Assembly: GCA_009926195.1 (NCBI GenBank) | Contig: RFPK01000061.1 | Coordinates: 1-9,313, forward strand | Reading direction: 5' to 3' | Length of the DNA stretch: 9,313 nt | From: Synechococcaceae bacterium WB4_1_0192 | GTDB taxonomy: Bacteria; Cyanobacteriota; Cyanobacteriia; PCC-6307; Cyanobiaceae | In this document: one piece after another, positions 1 to 5,759 of the stretch | Numbering within the stretch: the stretch's first letter is position 1 | Layout of the letters: each line of letters opens with the position of its first letter | The notes under the pieces: model-generated | Told to the model about the DNA's origin: nothing | The model's database searches: none | What the model saw: the letters and a program-made list of their open reading frames with translations, nothing else | Program-made: the position numbers and the translations under genes

Positions 1-87
1 GGGGCAGATGGCATTGACACGGATGTTGTCGGGACCCAGTTCGCGAGCAGCAGCCTTGGTGTAGCCCAGCACCGCCGCCTTGGCGGC
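1..87 (-). pseudogene. Short-chain dehydrogenase/reductase fragment (partial, cut at both ends)
   Basis: Read on the minus strand, bases 87 to 1 give an uninterrupted peptide starting AAKAAVLGYTKAAARELG and continuing PDNIRVNAICP. This is the region just after the catalytic Tyr of classical SDR (FabG-like) oxidoreductases: the Lys of YxxxK, the following helix, and the NxIRVNxIxPG strand near the cofactor site. SDRs are NAD(P)H-dependent oxidoreductases; the substrate cannot be told from 29 residues. At the position where the catalytic Tyr should be (91-93) the frame reads TAA, because the DNA beyond about base 88 belongs to pepN. The other end leaves the window. The piece therefore cannot encode an active enzyme as it stands. 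It is either a relic left by a rearrangement or foreign sequence joined in assembly. Family assignment is confident; status as a gene is not. Confidence 0.8.
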
Positions 88-88
88 G
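73..88. repeat. GC-rich near-palindrome at the SDR/pepN junction
   Basis: CGCCGCC (73-79), a TT centre (80-81) and GGCGGCG (82-88) form 7-bp perfect inverted arms. Bases 74-88 are readable in both directions: as AALAA in the pepN frame and as AAKAA in the minus-strand SDR frame. The breakpoint between the two unrelated genes falls within or at the edge of this short shared sequence, which is what one expects of microhomology joining or of an assembler crossing a shared k-mer. Confidence 0.7.
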
Positions 89-499
89 TTTTACGAGCGC
101 TGGCAGCACAAGCCGGTGATTCTCGATGCCTGGTTTGGCCTGGAGGCCTCCACCCCCTTCGGCGATGGGGTGGCCCGGGTGCGGCAGTTGTTGGAGCACC
201 CCCGCTTCGATCCCGCCGCCCCCAACACCCTGCGCGCCGTGCTTGGTGGTTTCGCCGCCAGCACGCCCCAGTTCCACGCCGAAGACGGCAGTGGCTACCG
301 CTTTCTTGCAGCGCAGATCGCCGAACTCGACCAACGCAATCCGATCACGGCCTCGCGGATGGCCAAGCTGTTCAGCCGCTGGCAGAGCTATGGCCCCGAG
401 CGCAGCCAGCGCATGCGTGAGGCGCTTGAGCAGCTCGCCGCCGCGTCGCTCTCCACCAACAGCCGTGAAGTGGTGAGCCAGTGTCTGGGGAAGGACTGA
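74..499 (+). CDS. pepN: Aminopeptidase N, C-terminal fragment
   Basis: About 141 codons match the C-terminal helical (DUF3458-type) domain of M1-family aminopeptidase N, a zinc exopeptidase that removes N-terminal residues from cytoplasmic peptides. Landmarks are FYERWQHKPVILDAWFGLEA at the start, then LRAVLGGFA, the hallmark FHAEDGSGYRFLA, NPITASRMAKLFSRW, and a final REVVSQCLGKD before TGA at 497-499. The intact family protein is roughly 850-890 residues, so the N-terminal domains and the HExxH/GAMEN catalytic region are missing here. In frame, a TAG lies at 62-64 and the codons before about 74-88 read as antisense SDR sequence, so the true upstream pepN part is absent. The TTG at 80 should not be taken as a real start. 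The gene converges on the next one, with only 4 bp between the two stop codons. Confidence 0.88.
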   Translation, partial: AALAAFYERWQHKPVILDAWFGLEASTPFGDGVARVRQLLEHPRFDPAAPNTLRAVLGGFAASTPQFHAEDGSGYRFLAAQIAELDQRNPITASRMAKLFSRWQSYGPERSQRMREALEQLAAASLSTNSREVVSQCLGKD

Positions 500-503
500 G
501 CCG

Positions 504-1790
504 TCAGCGCTCCGGGTTCAGCGGCGGTGGGTTCAGCGGGGGGAGGCTGCGGTGCAGCTGGCTGAAGCCGTCCCGCCGGGCCTGGGCGCCCTCCGGCCCG
601 GCGTGCAGCCCCCAGAGGCCCTCCCAGTAGAAGTAGATCACCCCGTGGCCGCGCTGGCTTGCCAGCCGCACCTTCTCGGCCAGGGTCGGCATCGCCGTGG
701 TCCGGCCGCCGAAGCCGGAGAGGATGCCGATCTCCACCGGGATGCCCCAGCCGCTGGCCTTGACCAGGGCCGGTTGCTGCAGGTCCCGGGCGAAGCCCTG
801 CAGGGAGTAGGCATAGTTCTGCACCACCAGCTCATCGATCAGGCTGCCCAGGGCCCAGAGCTCCCAGTCCTGAAGCCAGTGGTTGTAGGCGAACCGGAAC
901 GGGCCCGGCGAGAGGCTCACGTACACACTGCCTCTGCCGTTGCTCTTCAGCACTCGCCGCAATTCCCGCAGCAGCCCCGTGAGCTGGTGGCGCCGCCAGG
1001 TCATCCAGGCCCGATCCGTGTGGTCGGAGGGGGGCTCGCGGCCGGTCTCCCGCTGGTAGAGGGCGCGGGTGTAGGGGTCGTAGCCCAGTTCCACCGGCCA
1101 GGCGAAATGGTCGTCGAGCTGGATGCCATCCACCTTGCAGCGCTGCACGATCTCACTGATCAGGCCGAGAAAGCGCTGGCGCACGCCTGGGTGCGCTGGA
1201 TTCAGGAACACCATCGGCTTGCCGTGCAGCTCGACCGTGCTGCTGCCGTCCCGTTTCTGCAGCACCCACTCCGGGTTCTGCTGCACCACCGCCGCCGTGG
1301 CCGGCTCCATCAGGCCGTATTCAAACCAGGGGATCACCTGCAGGCCGCGGCGGTGGGCCTGCTCGCTCATGCGGCAGATCGGGTCGTGGCCACCACCGAC
1401 CTGGGCCAGGGCTGGTTCGATTGGTGCCCAGCGGCTGTGGTGAAAGGTGCTGCCGCGGCTCCAGACGTTGGGATACAGCGTGTTGAATCCGGCTGCCGCC
1501 AGTTCGGCCACGGCCCGGTCGATGCGACTGGGGGCGTAGTAAAGCGGGCTGGGACTGTTGGTCAGCCAGACGCCGAGGCGCCGAGGCGCCGGCACCGGCT
1601 GCGCGGCCCTGATGGCTCCTGGAGTGGCGAGCAGGGCGAGGCCGGCCGCCATCAGCAGCGGCAGGGTGCGCCTGAGCCGTGTGCGCCGGGCTGGGGAGCG
1701 AGTCAGAGCTCTGGCCGCGATGGAGGTGGCGATGGGTGACGTTGCGAGAGGGGCAGCGAGGGCCACAGGTTCAACGCATCTCCAGCTCAT
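504..1790 (-). CDS. Exported glycoside hydrolase-like protein (GHL10 / UPF0748, YddW-YngK type)
   Basis: The 428-residue reading has the hallmarks of GHL10 TIM-barrel proteins (COG1649). These include RLGVWLTN (residues 71-78), NTLYPNVWSRG (103-113), GLQVIPWFEYGLM (149-161), NPEWVLQKRDG (172-182), FLNPAHPGVRQ (195-205), the acidic motif DGIQLDDHF (221-229) and LVVQNYAYS (321-329). D221, D226 and D227 are the probable catalytic or metal residues by family analogy; members are thought to act on peptidoglycan or other glycans. An Arg-rich n-region (31-41) and hydrophobic segment (43-58) followed by Ala-rich sequence look like a signal peptide. No Cys follows it, so this is not the lipoprotein form. 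The ATG at 1790 has no clear Shine-Dalgarno sequence; the GTG at codon 9 (1766) is another possible start. The gene lies 37 bp downstream of prs on the same strand, so it is probably cotranscribed. Confidence 0.85.
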   Translation of the reverse strand: MSWRCVEPVALAAPLATSPIATSIAARALTRSPARRTRLRRTLPLLMAAGLALLATPGAIRAAQPVPAPRRLGVWLTNSPSPLYYAPSRIDRAVAELAAAGFNTLYPNVWSRGSTFHHSRWAPIEPALAQVGGGHDPICRMSEQAHRRGLQVIPWFEYGLMEPATAAVVQQNPEWVLQKRDGSSTVELHGKPMVFLNPAHPGVRQRFLGLISEIVQRCKVDGIQLDDHFAWPVELGYDPYTRALYQRETGREPPSDHTDRAWMTWRRHQLTGLLRELRRVLKSNGRGSVYVSLSPGPFRFAYNHWLQDWELWALGSLIDELVVQNYAYSLQGFARDLQQPALVKASGWGIPVEIGILSGFGGRTTAMPTLAEKVRLASQRGHGVIYFYWEGLWGLHAGPEGAQARRDGFSQLHRSLPPLNPPPLNPER

Positions 1791-1827
1791 CGCTGTCGCC
1801 GGCCGCGTTTTGGTTCATCGGAACCCT

Positions 1828-2823
1828 TCAGCGGAACATCGAGCTCACCGAGCTCTCCTCGTGGATGCGCCAGATCGCCTCGCCGAGCATGTTGGCGACC
1901 GACAGCACCTGCAGCTGGGGGAAGCGGCGCTCCTCGCCGAGCGGAATCGAGTTCGTCACGATCACCTCCTCGAACAGCCCCGGTGCCGAGAGGCGCTCCA
2001 CCGCCGGTGGCGAGAACACGGCATGGGTGGCGCAGGCCAGCACCCGGGTGGCTCCTCGTTCCCGCAGCAGCCTGGCACCGGCGCAGATCGTGCCGCCGGT
2101 GTCGATCATGTCGTCGATCAGGATCGCGGTCTTGCCGGCCACATCACCGATCACCGTGAGGCTCTCGGCCACGTTGTGTCCGGAGCGGCGCTTGTCGATG
2201 ATCGCCAGAGGCGCGTCGTTCATCTGCTTGGCGAAGGCCCGGGCCCGTGCCACGCCGCCCACATCCGGGGATACCACCACCACGTCGCCGAAGTCGCGGC
2301 CGGCCAGGTAGTCCACCAGCACCGGTGAGCCGTAGATGTGATCGCAGGGGATGTCGAAGTAGCCCTGGATCTGGGCCGAGTGCAGGTCCATCGCCAGCAC
2401 GCGGTCGACACCGCTCTTGGCCAGCAGGTTGGCCACCAGCTTGGCCGTGATCGATTCGCGGCCCGCCGTCTTGCGGTCGGCACGGGCGTAGCCGTAGTAG
2501 GGGATCACGGCGGTGATCTGCCGCGCGGAGGCCCGCTTGCAGGCATCCACCATGATCAGCAGCTCCATCAGGTGATCGTTCACCGGAGCGCAGGTGGGCT
2601 GGATCAGGAAGACATCGCAGCCGCGGATCGATTCCTGGATCTGGATATAGAGCTCGCCATCGGCGAAGCGCTTGATCACGCGTGGACCGTCCGGCACCCC
2701 CAGGTAGGCGCCGATCTCGCGGGCCAGGGCCGGATTGGCTGTGCCGCTGAACAGGCGCAGACGCCGGGTGTCATGGCCGACGCTGGCCTGCACGACCCGT
2801 TCTGCGGTCAGGAAACTGGTCAC
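1828..2823 (-). CDS. prs: Ribose-phosphate pyrophosphokinase (PRPP synthetase)
   Basis: This enzyme makes PRPP from ribose 5-phosphate and ATP for purine, pyrimidine, His, Trp and NAD synthesis in the cytoplasm. With a GTG start at 2821-2823 the product is 331 residues, the length usual in picocyanobacteria, beginning TSFLTAERVV after Met. Seen in order: RLRLFSGTANPALA (residues 21-34), KRFADGELYIQIQESIRG (51-68), PTCAPVNDHLMELL (77-89), PYYGYARADRK (109-118), MDLHSAQIQGYFD (145-157), SPDVGGVARA (185-194), IDKRRSGHN (209-217) and the PRPP-binding loop ILIDDMIDTGGT (234-245). The frame stays open upstream to about 3051, with an ATG at 2889. That extension would carry a nonconserved leader and overlap the divergent gene, so GTG is preferred; no strong ribosome binding site is visible. 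Function is essentially certain; the start is probable. Confidence 0.97.
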   Translation of the reverse strand: MTSFLTAERVVQASVGHDTRRLRLFSGTANPALAREIGAYLGVPDGPRVIKRFADGELYIQIQESIRGCDVFLIQPTCAPVNDHLMELLIMVDACKRASARQITAVIPYYGYARADRKTAGRESITAKLVANLLAKSGVDRVLAMDLHSAQIQGYFDIPCDHIYGSPVLVDYLAGRDFGDVVVVSPDVGGVARARAFAKQMNDAPLAIIDKRRSGHNVAESLTVIGDVAGKTAILIDDMIDTGGTICAGARLLRERGATRVLACATHAVFSPPAVERLSAPGLFEEVIVTNSIPLGEERRFPQLQVLSVANMLGEAIWRIHEESSVSSMFR

Positions 2824-2887
2824 GGCGGCCGAGGGCGTGAGCGCTGAGACCCGATCGTAGAAGCCGCCCGGTTTTGAGGCAGCCCCC
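2824..2887. promoter_or_regulatory. Divergent intergenic region between prs and a hypothetical gene
   Basis: These 64 bp separate the preferred GTG start of prs (minus) from the ATG of the plus-strand hypothetical gene. Promoters for both genes would have to sit here or extend into the coding ends. I see no clear -35/-10 pair. GAGG at 2876-2879 lies 8 nt before the ATG at 2888 and is a good ribosome binding site for the plus-strand gene. Confidence 0.4.
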
Positions 2888-3475
2888 ATGAGCAACAGAG
2901 CAGCCCCCTGGCCTGGTGATGGCCTCGTGCTGGCGGGCCCCGGTGGCCTGCCAATGCCCTCCCCCGCAGGCAACAGGCTTGCTGGGCTCCTTGGCCTGCG
3001 GTCGATCGAGCGACCCGTCGCGGTCGCTGACGATCCCACCGCCCTGCTCACCGCCGTGGCGGCGGAGCCCCCTGGATGGCTGCTGCCCCTGGGTCTGGAT
3101 CCGGGCCAGCAGCTGGATGGCTGCGGTTGCTGGGCGGAGGCCCTGGCGGCCTGGCAGCAGCCGGTGCTGCTGCTCCTCCCTGGCGATGGCTCCCTGCCCT
3201 CGGGTTGCGCCCGCGCCTACAGCGCCCTGCTGCAGCAGGGCGGCGTTGCCTGCCTGGGCCTGGTGCAGGTGGGTGGCCTGAGCGCGCCCCAGCCCGGCCG
3301 CGATGGCCTCACCTGGTTGGGGTGGCTCGACCCTGCGGCCGCTGATGGGGGGACGATCCAGGAGCTGGCCCTGGCCCTGCGGCTGCGGATCCTGCTGCGC
3401 TGGCGCGCCCTCAGCGCGGCCAGGCCTGATCCACCGACGCTGGATCGAGCTGACGCAACCGATCCCCCGGCTTGA
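2888..3475 (+). CDS. Hypothetical protein, divergent from prs
   Basis: I do not recognise a characterised family. The 195-residue product is rich in Leu, Ala, Gly and Pro and looks soluble. Strand-like hydrophobic stretches occur at PPGWLLPLGLD, QPVLLLLPGDG and VACLGLVQVGG, alternating with helical segments, which would suit a Rossmann-like alpha/beta fold (inference only). A Cys pair occurs in DGCGCW. The C-terminus after RILLRWRALSAARP is Pro/Asp-rich and probably disordered. The start is supported by GAGG (2876-2879) 8 nt upstream of ATG. Reading as a real gene rests on its GC-rich third positions and on the conserved genes around it facing away. Its last 65 bp overlap the convergent LCP gene. 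It is probably a picocyanobacterial conserved hypothetical; the first ~25 residues are low in information and a later start is possible. Confidence 0.65.
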   Translation: MSNRAAPWPGDGLVLAGPGGLPMPSPAGNRLAGLLGLRSIERPVAVADDPTALLTAVAAEPPGWLLPLGLDPGQQLDGCGCWAEALAAWQQPVLLLLPGDGSLPSGCARAYSALLQQGGVACLGLVQVGGLSAPQPGRDGLTWLGWLDPAAADGGTIQELALALRLRILLRWRALSAARPDPPTLDRADATDPPA

Positions 3476-4361
3476 GCGGCGGTCGCAGCGCCAGGCTGCG
3501 GTAGCGCACCGGCTCGCTCTGCTGCAGGGCTGCCGCCAGCAGGCTCAGGGCCTCGCTCTGGGTGAGGTTGGTGTCCACCTGATCCTGGAGCTGGCGCAGC
3601 AGATCGGGTAGTTGCAGCAGCTGGCGCTGCTGCCCCATCTGACGCAGGACGCTGTCGATCACCAGCTGCTGGCGGTCGCGGCGCCCCTCTTCTCCCCGTT
3701 CGCGGTCGCGGAAGCGCAGCAGCTGCTCCACCTGGTTGCCGTTGAGCTGCTGCAGGCCGCCATCGAGGGCGATCCGGTACTTCTGCGACCTGTCCTGATA
3801 ACGCATGCTTCGCTCGGGGGCGACCTCGATCCGGCCGAGGTCGTCCACCAGTTGCCGCAAAGCCCCGCGGGGCAGCACCAGGTAGCGATCCGGTTGGCCC
3901 TTGGGCAGGTTGAGCAGGGCGGCGCTGGCTCCTGCCACCAGGGCCGGGCCACCGCGGCGATAGAGGCTGCCCAGCGCCACGGCCGTGCGGTCGCCGGGCA
4001 GCCGCACCGCCGTTTCCACCGGCAGGCTCAGCACCTGGAGGGGCCCCTGCGGATCCACCCGCACCAGCACAAGGGCGTCGCTGTTGGCAGGGCCCGAGGG
4101 TGCGGCACCATTTCGCAACGCCCCGCGCCGGTCCGCGTCCGTGCCGATCAGCAACAGGCTGATCGGCCGGCCCGGCACATCGGCCAGCCCTGCCGCCGTC
4201 GGTTCTGCCTCCGGCTTCACGGCCCGATCGCCTTCGGGCCAGATCAGTCCCAGCAGGCTGAGGCCGGCGACCACGCCGCCACCTGCCGCCAGCAGGCGCA
4301 TCACCAGCAGCCTGCGCCGCCGGCGCTGAGCCGGGATCCCACTCCCGCGTCTGGGCGCCAT
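3411..4361 (-). CDS. LCP (LytR-CpsA-Psr) family membrane protein
   Basis: LCP proteins are membrane-anchored phosphotransferases that move lipid-linked glycan polymers onto peptidoglycan or related acceptors on the outer face of the membrane. From the ATG at 4361 the product is 316 residues: a basic N-terminus with RRRRR (13-17), one membrane segment (about 20-41), then the LCP domain. That domain shows ISLLLIGTDADRRG (67-80), SDALVLVRVDP (94-104), VLSLPVETAVRLPG (110-123), a Gly-rich helix (about 137-150), LDGGLQQLNGNQVEQLLRFR (199-218) and the Arg-rich RRDRQQLVI (227-235). D75 and D95 match the metal-binding acidic positions, but the usual SIPRDT Arg is Val here (SLPVET). The frame stays open to a GTG at 4409; ATG is preferred because it directly precedes the basic segment. 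It converges on, and overlaps, the hypothetical gene at 2888-3475. Confidence 0.85.
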   Translation of the reverse strand: MAPRRGSGIPAQRRRRRLLVMRLLAAGGGVVAGLSLLGLIWPEGDRAVKPEAEPTAAGLADVPGRPISLLLIGTDADRRGALRNGAAPSGPANSDALVLVRVDPQGPLQVLSLPVETAVRLPGDRTAVALGSLYRRGGPALVAGASAALLNLPKGQPDRYLVLPRGALRQLVDDLGRIEVAPERSMRYQDRSQKYRIALDGGLQQLNGNQVEQLLRFRDRERGEEGRRDRQQLVIDSVLRQMGQQRQLLQLPDLLRQLQDQVDTNLTQSEALSLLAAALQQSEPVRYRSLALRPPLKPGDRLRQLDPASVDQAWPR

Positions 4362-4520
4362 GGCCGGCCTGACGGTGAACCTTCGGCACACTCTGGCGCA
4401 AGCAGCCACCGATCCCGGCTCCGGAGCGGCAATGGTCGATAGGTTGTTGCTTCAGCCATCGCCGGTGCGTCTTGCCGCTCCGCCTCGGCCGCAGTCCTGC
4501 CTGTTGTTCAGCCCGCCGCA
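4362..4520. promoter_or_regulatory. Divergent intergenic region, LCP gene / bciB
   Basis: This 159-bp spacer separates two divergently read genes and should hold both promoters. A 10-bp perfect palindrome, GCTCCGGAGC, lies at 4418-4427. An AT-richer patch around 4436-4450 (TCGATAGGTTGTTGC) is the likeliest place for promoter elements. I cannot point to a confident -35/-10 pair on either strand. Confidence 0.35.
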
Positions 4521-5759
4521 TTGACTTCCGCCACTCCCGCTTCCGCCGCCGCTGGATCGCCCACAGGCGCTCCGGCTCCCCATGAGCGGGCTCGCCCCCT
4601 GGTCAAGGGGAGCGTCTACCCGGCCAAGGACCTCTGTAGCCAGTGCGGCCTCTGTGACAGCCGCTGGGTTGCCTATGTGAAGGACAGCTGCGCCTTCCTC
4701 CATCAGCGCTTCGAGGCGATGGAAACCGCAGCCCATGGCCGCAGCCGCGACCTCGACAACGAGGACGAGCTCTATTTCGGCGTGCAGCAGCGCATGTTCA
4801 CGGCCCGGCTGCAGCAGCCGCTCGCCGGAGCGCAGTGGACCGGGATCGTCAGCCGCATCGGCGTCCGCGCCCTGGAGACCGGCCTGGTGGATGCGGTGCT
4901 CTGCGTGGGTCAGAGCGAGGCGGACCGCTTCACGCCGGTGCCCCTGCTGGCCCGCACGCCGGAGGAGGTGATCGGCGCCCGCGTCAACAAACCGACCCTC
5001 TCGCCCAATCTGGAGGTGCTGGAGCAGCTGCCGGGCAGTGGGATCAAGCGGCTGTTGGCGATCGGTGTGGGCTGCCAGATCCAGGCCCTGCGCGCCGTCC
5101 AGCCCACCCTGCCGCTCGAGCAGCTGTTCGTGCTCGGCCTGCCCTGTGTCGACAACGTCTCGCGCCAGGGGCTGCAGACATTTCTCGAAAGCACGGTGAG
5201 CTCACCGGAGACCGTGGTGCACTACGAGTTCATGCAGGACTTCCGCATCCACTTCCGCCACAGCGATGGCAGAGAGGAAACGGTGCCCTTCTTCGGCCTC
5301 GATACACCGAAGCTCAAGGATGTGTTCGCACCGAGCTGTCTGAGCTGTTTCGATTACACCAATGCCGGCGCCGATCTTGTGGTCGGCTATATGGGGGCCA
5401 CGTTCGGCCGGCAATGGCTCACCGTGCGCAACCCGAAGGGCCAGGAGCTGCTCGATCTGGTGGAACACGAGCTCGACATCGCGCCGGTGACCAGCTCCGG
5501 ACAGCGCCAGGCTGCCGTGCAGCAGGGCATCGAGGCCTACGACAAGGCCGTGAAACTGCCGATGTGGCTTGCCGATCTGATCGGTTTCTTCGTGCAGCGC
5601 TTCGGGCCGAAGGGCCTGGAGTACGGCCGCTTCTCGATCGATTCGCACTTCACCCGCAACGCCCTCTGGCTGCGGCGCAACCATCCGCAGAAGGTGGAGG
5701 CTCACATCCCTGCCTTCGCCCAGCGGATCATCAGCCGCTACCGGCTGCCGCAGCGATGA
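4521..5759 (+). CDS. bciB: Ferredoxin-type divinyl (proto)chlorophyllide 8-vinyl reductase (Slr1923/BciB family)
   Basis: This family reduces the 8-vinyl group of divinyl chlorophyll precursors, using ferredoxin electrons, Fe-S clusters and flavin. The 412-residue product belongs to the FrhB/HCAR-like family. Visible marks are KDLCSQCGLCDSRW with C39, C42 and C45, C57 in KDSCAFLHQ, the conserved HGRSRDLDNEDELYFGV (residues 72-88), TGIVSRIGV, LARTPEEVIGA, AIGVGCQIQALR, GLPCVDNVSRQGLQTFLE, and the second cluster region APSCLSCFDYTNAGADLVVGYMG. The last is the typical CxxC plus flavin segment. The TTG at 4521 is the only usual start codon between the TAG at 4440 and the first Fe-S motif. The first ~25 residues are Ala/Ser/Pro-rich and not family-conserved. 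The stop overlaps the malQ start as ATGA. The closest alternative is 7-hydroxymethyl chlorophyll a reductase, a paralogue of similar sequence; the cyanobacterial context favours BciB. Confidence 0.85.
   Translation: MTSATPASAAAGSPTGAPAPHERARPLVKGSVYPAKDLCSQCGLCDSRWVAYVKDSCAFLHQRFEAMETAAHGRSRDLDNEDELYFGVQQRMFTARLQQPLAGAQWTGIVSRIGVRALETGLVDAVLCVGQSEADRFTPVPLLARTPEEVIGARVNKPTLSPNLEVLEQLPGSGIKRLLAIGVGCQIQALRAVQPTLPLEQLFVLGLPCVDNVSRQGLQTFLESTVSSPETVVHYEFMQDFRIHFRHSDGREETVPFFGLDTPKLKDVFAPSCLSCFDYTNAGADLVVGYMGATFGRQWLTVRNPKGQELLDLVEHELDIAPVTSSGQRQAAVQQGIEAYDKAVKLPMWLADLIGFFVQRFGPKGLEYGRFSIDSHFTRNALWLRRNHPQKVEAHIPAFAQRIISRYRLPQR

Noticed and set aside
1572..1590. 8-bp tandem repeat GCCGAGGC, two and a bit copies
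   Set aside because: It lies inside the GHL10 coding region (PAPRRL) and is explained by GC-rich Arg/Pro/Ala codons.
552..1739. 395-codon plus-strand open frame opposite the GHL10 gene
   Set aside because: It is antisense to a well-supported GHL10 protein, rich in His/Gln/Ala/Gly with no recognisable domain; long antisense frames are common at this GC content.
2824..3051. N-terminal extension of prs to 407 residues
   Set aside because: The added part is not conserved in PRPP synthetases and would overlap the start of the divergent gene; GTG at 2823 gives the expected 331 residues.
3612..4442. 276-codon plus-strand open frame opposite the LCP gene
   Set aside because: Gln/His-rich antisense shadow of the LCP gene with no domain and no ribosome binding site.
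3217..4521. 434-codon minus-strand open frame in another frame over the LCP gene
   Set aside because: Composition is Arg/Gly/Ala/Pro noise with no motifs, while the overlapping frame at 3411-4361 shows a membrane segment and LCP motifs.
4835..5755. Upstream in-frame extension of malQ to give an 804-residue protein
   Set aside because: The extra part overlaps bciB in another frame and is low-complexity; the family N-terminus GVLLHPTALPG begins at the ATG at 5756.
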